DNA from: Candidatus Frackibacter sp. WG13
GTDB taxonomy: Bacteria > Bacillota > Halanaerobiia > Halobacteroidales > Acetohalobiaceae
DNA: 64,000 bases
Assembly: GCF_900114655.1 (NCBI RefSeq)
Contig: NZ_FOTT01000001.1
Coordinates: 233,028-297,027, forward strand
Direction: 5' to 3'
Within the stretch, counting starts at the first letter, position 1, and each line of letters starts with the position of its first letter. The notes under the pieces were generated by a model that saw only the letters and a program-made list of their open reading frames with translations, was not told the origin of the DNA and ran no database searches. The position numbers were made by a program, and so were the translations under genes. Below, one piece after another: positions 1 to 8,150 of this stretch.

Positions 1-302
1 AAATTCTGAGCTTGATTAATGATTAAGTTGACTCGTTGCCCGTTAAGGGAATTAATAGCTATAGTTGGAGCTATTTGACTTAAATGCTTAGTCCATGCTT
101 TAGTAATCTTTCTATCAGCTAAATCCATCTTATTGAGAGCAATAATTCGTTTTTTATCTTCTAAAATCTCATCAATATCAGGGTTTCTACTACTCATCGG
201 AATTCTTGCATCTAATAACTCAATTACTACATCGATTAACTTTAAGCTTTCTTCTAATTTTCTTTTTGCTTTTGCCATATGACCTGGATACCAGTTAATC
301 AT
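1..302 (-). CDS. rbgA: Ribosome biogenesis GTPase A, 3' part missing (runs off window)
   Basis: Only the first 100 codons are present; the gene continues beyond base 1. The N-terminus MINWYPGHMAKAK is the hallmark of RbgA/YlqF, a circularly permuted GTPase that helps late assembly of the 50S subunit in the cytoplasm. The DARIP segment and the NKMD (G4) motif are visible before any P-loop, as expected for the permuted order G4-G5-G1-G2-G3. An AGGTGA ribosome binding site precedes the ATG. It sits just downstream of lepB in the same direction, the usual Firmicute order rplS-lepB-rbgA, so it is probably co-transcribed with lepB. Confidence 0.93.
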   Translation of the reverse strand, partial: MINWYPGHMAKAKRKLEESLKLIDVVIELLDARIPMSSRNPDIDEILEDKKRIIALNKMDLADRKITKAWTKHLSQIAPTIAINSLNGQRVNLIINQAQN

Positions 303-318
303 TTTGTCACCTGCTTTC

Positions 319-843
319 TCAATTAATTAAACCGATTCTATTTAGAGGCCAAAATCTAATCCATGCCTCGCCAACAATATTCTGGCGTGGTACAAATCCC
401 CAGAATCTACTATCCTCACTATTATTACGATTATCCCCAAGTACAAAATAATTCTTGGGCGGAACCTTCACTTTTTGATAATCGCTATACCCTTGACTTA
501 AAGTATAATCCTCTTTGAGGGGATTACCATTAACATAGACTGTGCCATCTTCGATTCTTACCCGATCACCAGGTAGACCAATTACTCGCTTTATAAACTT
601 CTTCCGTGGGTCGACCGGATATTTAAAGACAATAATATCTAGGCGTTCTGGATCTTCAAAGCGGTAAATGAATTTATTAACAAAGAGTCTGTCCCCAGGC
701 TTCAATGTAGGACGCATAGACCCGGAAGGAATATAGAAAGCTTGAATAATAAAAGTTATGATTAAGAACGATAATATTATAGCAATAATTATTGCTTCTA
801 AATACTCTTTAAATTCTGCTTTTGACATCTCCATTACCTTCAT
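319..843 (-). CDS. lepB: Signal peptidase I
   Basis: Membrane-bound serine/lysine protease that removes signal peptides from exported proteins. One N-terminal transmembrane segment (about residues 16-36) is followed by box B SGSMRPTL with catalytic Ser42, box D KRVIGLPGD with general-base Lys85, and box E GDNRNNSEDSR. At 174 residues it is a typical short Firmicute enzyme. The start is uncertain: ATG at 843 lies almost on the AAAGG, and ATGs three and five codons later have AAGG or GGAG sequences closer to ideal spacing. It follows rplS after a terminator-like hairpin, so expression may depend on read-through. Confidence 0.95.
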   Translation of the reverse strand: MKVMEMSKAEFKEYLEAIIIAIILSFLIITFIIQAFYIPSGSMRPTLKPGDRLFVNKFIYRFEDPERLDIIVFKYPVDPRKKFIKRVIGLPGDRVRIEDGTVYVNGNPLKEDYTLSQGYSDYQKVKVPPKNYFVLGDNRNNSEDSRFWGFVPRQNIVGEAWIRFWPLNRIGLIN

Positions 844-854
844 CCTTTCAAAAT

Positions 855-895
855 CTAAAATATATAAAAGAGGACAAGCATAACGCCAGTCCTCT
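855..895 (-). terminator. Probable intrinsic terminator after rplS
   Basis: On the minus strand AGAGGAC (889-895) pairs with GTCCTCT (869-875) and is followed by TTTTATATATTTT. It lies between rplS and lepB, so it may reduce transcription into lepB and rbgA rather than end it. Confidence 0.6.
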
Positions 896-908
896 CCTTT
901 ATCTCGCC

Positions 909-1259
909 TTAATAATTCTTCTTTTCTCTAACTCTAGCTGCTTTACCCCTACGCTCACGAAGATAGAATAACTTAGAACGATTTACATCTCCTCGTTTAA
1001 CAACTTCTATCTTAGCAATATTTGGAGAATGAAGAGGAAAGATCCTCTCTACACCGATTCCATGAGAAATTTTTCTGACAGTGAAAGTCTCTCGTACTCC
1101 TCCACCTTTTCTCTGAAGAACAATACCTTCAAATACCTGAATTCTTTCTTTACCACCTTCAACGACCTTAACATCTACCTTAACAGTATCGCCAGCTTTA
1201 AATTCAGGAATATCATCTTTCATATTTTCTTCCTCTACAGCTTTGATTAAGTCTTGCAT
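909..1259 (-). CDS. rplS: 50S ribosomal protein L19
   Basis: L19 sits at the 30S-50S interface. The 116-residue length, the central [12 protein letters not shown] motif, ETFTVRKIS and the basic C-terminal [19 protein letters not shown] all match the family. The strong site AAGGAGGGA lies eight bases before the ATG. It has its own sigma-A promoter (1335-1363) and a structured leader, consistent with the autoregulated L19 leaders known in Firmicutes. Confidence 0.98.
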   Translation of the reverse strand: MQDLIKAVEEENMKDDIPEFKAGDTVKVDVKVVEGGKERIQVFEGIVLQRKGGGVRETFTVRKISHGIGVERIFPLHSPNIAKIEVVKRGDVNRSKLFYLRERRGKAARVREKKNY

Positions 1260-1265
1260 TATGTT

Positions 1266-1330
1266 CCCTCCTTCCTCTAAGACGTTCGTACCTTACCTAA
1301 AAGATAGAGGACCGTCTGTGGTCATACAGC
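1266..1330 (-). promoter_or_regulatory. Putative L19 leader (autoregulatory 5' UTR)
   Basis: The leader before rplS has two complementary pairs that cross: bases 1305-1311 pair with 1273-1279 (7 bp), and 1313-1317 pair with 1280-1284 (5 bp). They could form a pseudoknot or two exclusive states, right next to the Shine-Dalgarno. L19 leaders are known upstream of rplS in Bacillus-type Firmicutes; that this is one is inferred from position and pairing. Confidence 0.55.
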
Positions 1331-1334
1331 CTAT

Positions 1335-1363
1335 ATTATAACATAAAAGACTAGTAATCACAA
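1335..1363 (-). promoter_or_regulatory. Sigma-A promoter of rplS
   Basis: Minus-strand TTGTGA (1358-1363), 17-base spacer, TATAAT (1335-1340), about 75 bases before the rplS start codon. Confidence 0.8.
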
Positions 1364-1377
1364 GTAAAAATTTTAAA

Positions 1378-1938
1378 TTAGTCCCACCATGTTTCTCCTA
1401 CTAATCTATCTAAAATTATTGATGCAGCACTTCGTACGGAAAGATGATTATATTCCCCTCTACCATAGACAGGTTCTAAAATATAGTCTGCACTCTCCAT
1501 TACTTCTTTAGTCAAACCCCAACCGGTTCCTAATAAGACCAAGTACGGTTCATCTTGATTATGAATCCTGTCTCTTAAATCCTGATAACTGATAGTATTA
1601 TCATATTTGCGAGCATCAGTAGTAACTACTACTGGCTCAATTCCGACCTCTTCTTCTATATCTTGAATAACCTCTCCTACGTTAGATTTAACATCTAAAA
1701 TAGAGAAGGCTTCTTGCCGATCTGGATTATATTCTGCGCCAAAGTCACTAGCCCAATACTCTCTCATTCTTGCTACTAATTCTTGTTGTGAATCAAGGTG
1801 ATTTACAATATAATATTTATTTAAATTATAAGTTCGACTAGCTCGTGCTATATCATGTAAATCTAAGTTAGTTACTGTAGTTGTAATCTCTTTAAAATTT
1901 TTATTATAAACTGGATTATGTACTAAGCTTAAATACAA
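1378..1938 (-). CDS. SPOUT-family RNA methyltransferase (TM1570-like)
   Basis: This 186-residue protein resembles the SAM-dependent RNA methyltransferases of the TM1570/Methyltrn_RNA_4 family, which carry a C-terminal trefoil knot and are often beside, or fused to, trmD. Visible family features are LALVH-like LSLVHNPVYNKN at the start, DLHDIARASRTY, the SAM-loop segment LLGTGWGL and the C-terminal NHLSVRSAASIILDRL. The RNA target is not known from the sequence. The start is TTG directly after an in-frame TAA; the nearest GGAGGTGA is inside the last codons of trmD about 16 bases upstream, so translation is probably coupled to trmD. Confidence 0.85.
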   Translation of the reverse strand: MYLSLVHNPVYNKNFKEITTTVTNLDLHDIARASRTYNLNKYYIVNHLDSQQELVARMREYWASDFGAEYNPDRQEAFSILDVKSNVGEVIQDIEEEVGIEPVVVTTDARKYDNTISYQDLRDRIHNQDEPYLVLLGTGWGLTKEVMESADYILEPVYGRGEYNHLSVRSAASIILDRLVGETWWD

Positions 1939-1946
1939 ATTAGAAA

Positions 1947-2702
1947 TTAAATTTCACCTCCAAGCTCCTTTTCTTCCTTTGAATCTTTAATTTTATTCAA
2001 TAACTCTTTCTCTTCACTAGTTAAATCTATATCTTCTAATAAGTCAGGGCGTCTAATAATAGTTCTTTTTAGTGCTTCTTTTTGACGCCATTCAGCTATC
2101 TTTTGATGATTCCCACTTAATAATATTGCTGGCACCTCTAACCCTCTAAATTCCCTAGGACGAGTATAATGTGGATAGTCTAAGATACCTTGATAGAATG
2201 AGTCTTCAATAGCAGATTCCTCTGTTCCTAGAACTCCTGGAACCATCCTTGCTACAGCATCAATTAAGACTAGCGCTGGAAATTCACCTCCGGTCAAAAC
2301 ATAGTCTCCAATAGAGATCTCTTCATCTATTAATTCCTTCCTTACTCTCTCATCTACCCCTTCATATCTACCACAGAGAATAACTAGGTGCTCTTCTTCA
2401 GCTAATCTTTTAGCTATATCTTGATTAAATACTTTACCTTGCGGCGACATAAAGATAGTCTTACTATCCCTACTCTTTACTGCCTCTACTGCCCTAAAGA
2501 TTGGTTCGGGCTTCATTACCATGCCAGCACCACCGCCATAAGAATAATCGTCGACATTCTTATGTTTATTCAATGCAAAGTCACGAATATCGGTAACCTT
2601 TACATCAATTAAACTTTGCTCTTGAGCTTTCTTTAGAATACTTTCATTTAAAGGACCATTAAATATCTCTGGAAAAATACTCAATATATCAAACTTAATC
2701 AT
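1947..2702 (-). CDS. trmD: tRNA (guanine-N1)-methyltransferase
   Basis: TrmD makes m1G37 next to the anticodon and so prevents +1 frameshifting. The sequence shows the family landmarks: FPEIF near the N-terminus, [17 protein letters not shown], the SAM-binding trefoil-knot stretch [22 protein letters not shown], and [10 protein letters not shown]. Length 251 is normal. It lies between rimM (11-base gap) and the SPOUT methyltransferase gene, in the usual order rpsP-khpA-rimM-trmD. The C-terminal tail beyond residue 235 is charged and probably disordered. Confidence 0.98.
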   Translation of the reverse strand: MIKFDILSIFPEIFNGPLNESILKKAQEQSLIDVKVTDIRDFALNKHKNVDDYSYGGGAGMVMKPEPIFRAVEAVKSRDSKTIFMSPQGKVFNQDIAKRLAEEEHLVILCGRYEGVDERVRKELIDEEISIGDYVLTGGEFPALVLIDAVARMVPGVLGTEESAIEDSFYQGILDYPHYTRPREFRGLEVPAILLSGNHQKIAEWRQKEALKRTIIRRPDLLEDIDLTSEEKELLNKIKDSKEEKELGGEI

Positions 2703-2713
2703 AAATAATCACC

Positions 2714-3220
2714 TTATAATAAACCTTTAATTGGCTTAATAGTCATCTTACCTGTTTCCAAATCTACTTTTGTAACTACCTTTTTTAAAGCTGGGATTAG
2801 ATATTCATCTTGCTTTGACCTAACTACATATACATCATTGCTGCCAGTTTCTAAGATATCTTTAATCTCTCCTAAGACTCTTCCTTCAACAGTAACCACT
2901 TCTAAACCTAAGATATCATGCAAGTAATAGTGCTCTTCTGGAAGTTCAATTGCTTCCTCAGGTGCAATCTTAACTAATGCATCTTTCAATTCAATTGCAG
3001 CACCTATATCATCAAACCCAACAAACTTTAAAATTACAAACTGTTTATGATACCGCAAACTTTCAATAATTACTTCCTGTTGTTGACTATCTTTTTCTAA
3101 AACTACTCTCTCTAATAACTCAAATCTCTCTGGATAATCAGTTAAAGGCATCACCCTTACTTCGCCTTTATTGCCTTGATGTTTGGTTATTCGTCCAATA
3201 GTAATTAAATCTTCTGTCAT
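2714..3220 (-). CDS. rimM: 16S rRNA processing protein RimM
   Basis: RimM binds S19 and helps mature the 30S head. The N-terminal RimM domain (ITIGRITKHQGNKGEVRV) is followed by a PRC-barrel domain with YYLHDILGLEV and SNDVYVVR, and the C-terminal LIPALKKVV segment. The start chosen is the ATG at 3220, seven bases after GAGGT; the longer frame would need a GTG inside that site. It is followed by trmD. Confidence 0.96.
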   Translation of the reverse strand: MTEDLITIGRITKHQGNKGEVRVMPLTDYPERFELLERVVLEKDSQQQEVIIESLRYHKQFVILKFVGFDDIGAAIELKDALVKIAPEEAIELPEEHYYLHDILGLEVVTVEGRVLGEIKDILETGSNDVYVVRSKQDEYLIPALKKVVTKVDLETGKMTIKPIKGLL

Positions 3221-3300
3221 AAAAAACACCTCTTGAATTCTAATTACAATACATTACTTAGTTTAAACTATTCTAAAAAAATGATACTCTAATGACTAAT

Positions 3301-3326
3301 AGAGCTAGAGTTTTACCTCTAGCTCT
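3301..3326. other. Perfect 10-bp stem hairpin between khpA and rimM
   Basis: AGAGCTAGAG (3301-3310) and CTCTAGCTCT (3317-3326) form a perfect stem with a six-base loop. A T-run comes only about 20 bases further on the minus strand, so it is not a clean terminator. It may be a processing or partial attenuation site inside the operon. Confidence 0.5.
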
Positions 3327-3342
3327 CTCATTTAAGTAATTA

Positions 3343-3573
3343 TTATTGAATAATTTCTACAATTACTCGTTTTCCTTCTTTAGTAGCTGCTGCTTTAACT
3401 ACAGTTCTAATGGCTTTAGCTATTCTACCTCTCTTACCAATAACTTTCCCCATATCCTCTTCAGCTACCTGTAATTCCAGAATTACTGATTTAGCACCCT
3501 CGACTTCATTAACCTTTACTTGCTTAGGATTATCAACAATCGAACGAGAAATTAACTCTACTAATTCTTTCAA
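3343..3573 (-). CDS. khpA: KH-domain RNA-binding protein KhpA
   Basis: A single KH domain with the GxxG-type loop in VIGKRGRIAKAIR, preceded by SVILELQVAEEDMG. The family (YlqC/KhpA) binds RNA, often as a partner of KhpB/Jag, and affects cell size and division in Gram-positives. It lies between rpsP and rimM as usual. The 80-codon frame opens with a GTG that overlaps the Shine-Dalgarno AGGAGGTG, so I prefer the in-frame TTG at 3573 (protein MKELVELISRS...), eleven bases after AGGAGG. Confidence 0.9.
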   Translation of the reverse strand: MKELVELISRSIVDNPKQVKVNEVEGAKSVILELQVAEEDMGKVIGKRGRIAKAIRTVVKAAATKEGKRVIVEIIQ

Positions 3574-3611
3574 AATATCAGACACCTCCTAAAGTAACAA
3601 ACTGATGTCTA

Positions 3612-3878
3612 CTACCTCTTTAATTCATCAAATTTTTTCATGATACCCTCTCTTTTGAACAGTGTCTTAATTGTGTCTGAAGGTTTCGCTCCATTCTGCA
3701 ACCATTCCAAAGCTCTCTCCTCATCAATCTTAACTGTCTTAGGTTCAGTCGTTGGGTTATAATAGCCTAGTTCTTCAATGAATCTACCATCACGAGGCTT
3801 ACGAGAATCAGCAACTACCAATCTATAAGAAGGATTCCGTTTCGCACCCATTCTTTTTAATCTAATCTTAACTGCCAT
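3612..3878 (-). CDS. rpsP: 30S ribosomal protein S16
   Basis: S16 is a small 30S assembly protein. The N-terminus [19 protein letters not shown], the [20 protein letters not shown] block and the C-terminal [10 protein letters not shown] are diagnostic. The ATG at 3878 is used because AAGGAGGTGATAAAT precedes it at good spacing; the three extra upstream codons have no site. It lies 52 bases after ffh in the same operon. Confidence 0.98.
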   Translation of the reverse strand: MAVKIRLKRMGAKRNPSYRLVVADSRKPRDGRFIEELGYYNPTTEPKTVKIDEERALEWLQNGAKPSDTIKTLFKREGIMKKFDELKR

Positions 3879-3929
3879 ATTTATCACCTCCTTAAAATGA
3901 TTGAATATTATTAGCTAAATAAATCTATT

Positions 3930-5282
3930 CTAAAAGAATGGAAACTTACCACCAAGTCCGCCTCCACCTTTTTTCATGCCTTTTTGCATATCTCCAAACT
4001 GCTTCATCATCTTCTTAGTCTGTTTAAATTGTTTTAATAAACGGTTTACATCCTGGACTTTAGTACCGCTTCCTTTAGCAATTCTTCGACGACGGCTACC
4101 ATTAATAATACTAGGCTCTCTTCGCTCTTCTGGAGTCATAGAATTGATGATTGCTTCAATTTGATCTAAATGGCTCTCATCCATATCCATTCCTTTTAGC
4201 TTCTTCACTTTTCCCATGCCAGGAATCATATCCATGATCTGATCTAAAGGCCCCATATTTCGAACTTGTCCCATCTGTTCTTTGAAATCCTCTAAAGTAA
4301 ACTCTTCTTTACGTAGTTTCTGCTCTAATTCTTTAGCCTTATCAGCATCCATGCTCTGTTCGGCTTTCTCAATTAAACTTAACACATCACCCATACCTAA
4401 GATTCTCGAAGCCATGCGATCAGGATGGAATGGTTCTAAATCATCTAATTTCTCACCCATACCAGCAAATTTAATCGGTTTACCTGTTACCTCACGAATG
4501 GATAAAGCCGCACCACCACGAGCATCTCCATCTAATTTAGTTAATGCAATGCCATCGACTCCTAAAGCATTGTCGAAGTTTTCAGCCACGTTAACTGCAT
4601 CCTGTCCAGTCATTGCATCAACCACTAGTAAAATCTCTTGTGGCTTAACAGCTGCTTTAATATTCTTTAGTTCATCCATTAATGTCTCATCTATGTGTAG
4701 TCTACCAGCCGTATCTATGATCACAACATCACGTCCATTAGATTCAGCGTGATTAACACCTGCTTTAGCAATATCAACTGGGTCCTGTTTATCCCCCATA
4801 GAGAAGACAGGTTGATCTAGCCTTTCTCCTAAGACTTGTAACTGCTTAATAGCTGCTGGACGATAAACATCACCAGCGACTAATAATGGTCTTCTCCCTT
4901 TCTTATGAAGATGTTTCGCTAGTTTACCAACAGTCGTTGTCTTACCTGCTCCTTGTAATCCAACTAACATAATAACTGTTGGCGGTTCAGGAGCTAAGGT
5001 TAATTTACTTTGGGTTCCTCCCATTAATTCTGTTAACTCTTCATTAACTATCTTAATAACTTGTTGTCCTGGAGTTAAACTTTCTAATACTTCATGTCCA
5101 ACTGCTCTCTCTTCAATATCCTTAATAAAACTCTTTACTACTCGAAAGTTAACATCTGCTTCTAATAAAGCTAACTTGACTTCACGCAAAGCAGCCTTAA
5201 CATCTTTTTCTGACAACTTACCTTTGCCGCGCAACTTATCAAATGTGCCTTGCAATTTTTCAGCTAGACCTTCAAATACCAC
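3930..5282 (-). CDS. ffh: Signal recognition particle protein Ffh (SRP54)
   Basis: Ffh binds SRP RNA and signal sequences and docks with FtsY. NG domain: [15 protein letters not shown] (P-loop), [10 protein letters not shown] and [11 protein letters not shown]. The C-terminal M domain is methionine-rich with the SRP-RNA-binding [11 protein letters not shown]. Length 450 is standard. Start is GTG, with AGGAGGGG nine bases upstream. It follows ylxM with a 21-base gap; YlxM and Ffh are partners in Firmicutes. Confidence 0.98.
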   Translation of the reverse strand: MVFEGLAEKLQGTFDKLRGKGKLSEKDVKAALREVKLALLEADVNFRVVKSFIKDIEERAVGHEVLESLTPGQQVIKIVNEELTELMGGTQSKLTLAPEPPTVIMLVGLQGAGKTTTVGKLAKHLHKKGRRPLLVAGDVYRPAAIKQLQVLGERLDQPVFSMGDKQDPVDIAKAGVNHAESNGRDVVIIDTAGRLHIDETLMDELKNIKAAVKPQEILLVVDAMTGQDAVNVAENFDNALGVDGIALTKLDGDARGGAALSIREVTGKPIKFAGMGEKLDDLEPFHPDRMASRILGMGDVLSLIEKAEQSMDADKAKELEQKLRKEEFTLEDFKEQMGQVRNMGPLDQIMDMIPGMGKVKKLKGMDMDESHLDQIEAIINSMTPEERREPSIINGSRRRRIAKGSGTKVQDVNRLLKQFKQTKKMMKQFGDMQKGMKKGGGGLGGKFPFF

Positions 5283-5303
5283 TTTCTAAGTCCCCTCCTT
5301 ATA

Positions 5304-5654
5304 TTAATCACTTAGCTCACCTAAATCATCAACAATTTCTAATAGAGACTTCACTTCTTTATCATCAATCTGATTGGCTATCTTATCAACAATATTAGCT
5401 AACTTTTTAACTTTAACTTGATTCTTCTTATGTTTCTTTACTAAACCTAACTTTGCTTCGTAATCTTCTAAAGCAGCCTCAGCTCTCTGCAAATTATCAT
5501 AAACAGCCTGACGACTAATACTATATTCATCAGCAATCTCTCCTAAAGATAGATCATGATAAAAATAGAGCCTTATCATCTCTTGCTGCCTTTCAGTTAA
5601 CAACTCTTCATAAAAAGCAAATAAATTTCCAATTCTAACGGCTCGTTCTAACAA
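5304..5654 (-). CDS. ylxM: YlxM-family helix-turn-helix protein
   Basis: YlxM is a putative DNA- or RNA-binding protein encoded before ffh in Firmicutes and reported to modulate SRP GTPase activity in streptococci. An HTH of the sigma-70 region 4 type is seen in YHDLSLGEIADEYSISRQAVYDNLQRAE. The open frame extends to a GTG at 5663 overlapping the AGGTGA; the TTG at 5654 sits five bases after that site and gives MLERAVRIGNLFAFYEELL, which matches the start of known YlxM proteins better. A strong promoter lies at 5702-5730. Confidence 0.92.
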   Translation of the reverse strand: MLERAVRIGNLFAFYEELLTERQQEMIRLYFYHDLSLGEIADEYSISRQAVYDNLQRAEAALEDYEAKLGLVKKHKKNQVKVKKLANIVDKIANQIDDKEVKSLLEIVDDLGELSD

Positions 5655-5701
5655 ACAGATCACCTACAATCTCTGTTAAGCAAAAATACTTTACAGCCGA
5701 T

Positions 5702-5730
5702 AGTATAACATAGTCTCCTTCTGCTGTCAA
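5702..5730 (-). promoter_or_regulatory. Sigma-A promoter of the ylxM-ffh-rpsP-khpA-rimM-trmD operon
   Basis: Minus-strand TTGACA (5725-5730), exact 17-base spacer, TATACT (5702-5707), about 50 bases before ylxM. Confidence 0.85.
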
Positions 5731-5752
5731 GCAAGAATTAATCATTATTCGA

Positions 5753-6901
5753 TTACTCATCATCAAATAATGCTTCAATAAATGCTTCTGCCTCAAAATC
5801 TTGTAAGTCCTCTACAGCTTCTCCTACTCCAATTAACTTAATTGGAATATCCAGTTCTTCTTTAATAGCTAATATAACTCCACCCTTAGCTGTACCATCT
5901 AACTTAGTCAACGCAATTCCATCTACCTTAACTGCTTTATTAAAGGTTTTAGCTTGAGTAATCGCATTCTGTCCTGTCGTCGCATCTAATACCAATAACA
6001 CCTCTACTCTAGCCCCATCTGCTTCCCGACCGATAATCTTTCTAACCTTTCTTAATTCCTGCATTAAGTTATCTTGTGTATGTAAACGTCCAGCAGTATC
6101 TACTATTAATAAATCAATACCACGAGATTTAGCTGCTTGTACAGCATCATAAGCTACTGCTGCTGCATCAGCTCCTTCTTGATGAGAAATGATATCTACA
6201 CCTACTCTGCCACCCCAAGTCTCTAACTGTTCAATAGCCGCTGCTCTAAATGTATCTCCTGCCGCTAACAAGACTTCCTGGTCGTTCATCTTAGCTCGTT
6301 GTGCTATCTTACCAATAGTCGTTGTCTTCCCAACTCCATTAACACCAACTACCATTAAGATAGTTAATTGATGTTCATCATAGACATCATCTAAACCACC
6401 ACTTAATATGTCCTGTAACTGCTCTTTGAAGACCTCTTGCAATTCAGCAGGATCTTTAATCTTCCTTTCATCTGCTTTCTGTCTTAATTCATCGACCATC
6501 TTCATTGTAGTATGTACTCCAACATCAGCTTGGATTAAGATCTCTTCTAGTTCTTCATATAATTCATCATCTATCTTGCTACGCCCTGTAAACAGGTTAT
6601 TTACTTGTGAAGCAAAAACATCTCTCGTCTTGTCTAGGCCATTCTTTAAACGAGAAAAGAAACCTCCTTCTTCTTCTTCTTCTTCTTCTTCTCCTTCAAC
6701 TTCTGCTTCCTCTTCAGCTTCATCAGGATTATGAGCTTCAAACTGAGAAAAAAGTCCTCCCGAAGTTGCTTCTTCCTTTTTAGCTTTTACTTCTTCTTGC
6801 TTTGCTGATTCTTTCTTTTCTTCAACTTCTTTTAAATCCTGCTCTTCTTTCTTCTTCTTTTCTTTCTTCTTTTTGCCTCTCCCAAATAACTTTCTAAACA
6901 T
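5753..6901 (-). CDS. ftsY: SRP receptor FtsY
   Basis: FtsY receives SRP-ribosome complexes at the membrane. The N-terminal ~90 residues are a highly charged Lys/Glu stretch including a run of glutamates encoded by eight GAA triplets (6668-6691). The NG domain follows: GVNGVGKTTTIGKIA, DTAGRLHTQDN and LTKLDGTAKGG. Length 382. The Shine-Dalgarno is a run of eight G (6908-6915) followed by AG, six bases before ATG, an unusual homopolymer in this position. It follows the JAMM-like gene by 42 bases, in an smc-ftsY gene group. Confidence 0.97.
   Translation of the reverse strand: MFRKLFGRGKKKKEKKKKEEQDLKEVEEKKESAKQEEVKAKKEEATSGGLFSQFEAHNPDEAEEEAEVEGEEEEEEEEGGFFSRLKNGLDKTRDVFASQVNNLFTGRSKIDDELYEELEEILIQADVGVHTTMKMVDELRQKADERKIKDPAELQEVFKEQLQDILSGGLDDVYDEHQLTILMVVGVNGVGKTTTIGKIAQRAKMNDQEVLLAAGDTFRAAAIEQLETWGGRVGVDIISHQEGADAAAVAYDAVQAAKSRGIDLLIVDTAGRLHTQDNLMQELRKVRKIIGREADGARVEVLLVLDATTGQNAITQAKTFNKAVKVDGIALTKLDGTAKGGVILAIKEELDIPIKLIGVGEAVEDLQDFEAEAFIEALFDDE
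6668..6691 (-). repeat. (GAA)8 trinucleotide repeat within ftsY
   Basis: Eight perfect GAA codons (read on the minus strand) encode a glutamate run in the acidic linker of FtsY. Length change would add or remove whole Glu residues without frameshift. Confidence 0.85.
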
Positions 6902-6943
6902 AAGACTCCCCCCCCATTATTTTCTTGCAATCTTATTAATATG

Positions 6944-8077
6944 TTACTTAATCTCTATTGGTTTACATAAATCAGTATATTCTTGAGCAATCCCAAATCT
7001 CCTCTTTCTAATTTTAGCTTCTTCCTCCGGTGTATCTACTTCATAATACTTCTGACCTACTTCTTCGTATTCATCGGCCAAGTCCGTCACCTTATCCTGT
7101 GTTTCAATTACGGTTGCTCCTTTTACCTGACCATCTTTATCGTGACCGATAGCAATGATTGCTCTCCCCCAAGTTCCAGGACCGGCCATAGCATCTCCCA
7201 TATGCATTACACCGGTTCCACCAGGATGAGTATGGACTATAATTACATTCTCCGGAATAGTTTCACTATAAGCCTCTCGTAATGATATTCCGCTTATATC
7301 AGTAAAACTAGACGCTAACATCCGTGAAGGAACATATCCCATTCCACCTACAACTATTTCCCCTTTTTTGACTACATGTCCATCTTCAATTATTCCCATA
7401 GCTGCAACTTCTCTACCTTGCTCAACCTCTATTGACTTATCAACTAACTCTTGCACGAATTCTTTATCAATTGAATTTACTTCAAACCTTTCTAACTCCC
7501 ACTCTTCATTAGGTATATCTGTAATTGATAGTTCGCTCTCTTCTCTTTCTAATACTTCTAACTCCTGACTAATATCCAAATAATTAAGTCTTAAGCGTGA
7601 TGACTCTTTTAAGATTTCTCTTTCTTCATCCATATCTTTAGCTGCTAATCTTTTAATCTGGATCTGTTCTGATTTAGTAGCTAAATCAAAGTATTCACCT
7701 TTAGGATAGACGATACCTACACCAGCTTCTTCAAACTGTTTAACACCTAGACTGACAACCGGCAAATTAAAGATATTAATCCCACCAGTATCCACAATTA
7801 ATCCTGTCTTACCAGGGTTAGTAGTAATTAATACTGCATTATCTGGCAGTTGATTAATCGCTTCTAACAATGATTTCCCATTTATTGATGTTACCTTTCC
7901 TAATAACATTCGATAAGGAAGACCAGAAATTCCACCATTTACAATTTCAGACATACTATCAATATATCCTTCTTGATTAACAAAACCTATAGCACCTACT
8001 GATCTACCCTGACTTAATTCAATACTCCTGTCCACTAACTTGTCTACTATCCGTTTAGAAATTCCATTTACTGTCAT
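6944..8077 (-). CDS. Unrecognised protein with tandem JAMM-like domains
   Basis: I do not recognise a named family. The 377 residues contain two similar halves: residues 10-95 ([20 protein letters not shown]..., ending TTNPGKTG) and 207-295 ([20 protein letters not shown]..., ending HTHPGGTG). The second half keeps a JAMM/MPN-type metal signature: His282-x-His284-Pro, six residues, His292, two residues, Asp295. This matches the H-x-H-P-x6-S-x2-D spacing of JAMM peptidases except that Ser is His. The first half lacks the histidines and may be structural. A charged helical linker (about 130-195) joins them. AAGGAGGAG precedes the ATG. It lies between smc and ftsY, probably one operon; a metallo-isopeptidase or amidase activity is only inferred. 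Confidence 0.8.
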   Translation of the reverse strand: MTVNGISKRIVDKLVDRSIELSQGRSVGAIGFVNQEGYIDSMSEIVNGGISGLPYRMLLGKVTSINGKSLLEAINQLPDNAVLITTNPGKTGLIVDTGGINIFNLPVVSLGVKQFEEAGVGIVYPKGEYFDLATKSEQIQIKRLAAKDMDEEREILKESSRLRLNYLDISQELEVLEREESELSITDIPNEEWELERFEVNSIDKEFVQELVDKSIEVEQGREVAAMGIIEDGHVVKKGEIVVGGMGYVPSRMLASSFTDISGISLREAYSETIPENVIIVHTHPGGTGVMHMGDAMAGPGTWGRAIIAIGHDKDGQVKGATVIETQDKVTDLADEYEEVGQKYYEVDTPEEEAKIRKRRFGIAQEYTDLCKPIEIK

Positions 8078-8150
8078 GTTACTCCTCCTTCAAAGACTAT
8101 TATTATATTTTCCCACTCTTAAAAATATAATATACAATAAGAGTTGTTAG

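Noticed and set aside
1029..1250. Long plus-strand open frames opposite rplS, ffh, ftsY, deoA and others
   Set aside because: They mirror coding sequence on the other strand, lack ribosome sites and have no family features.
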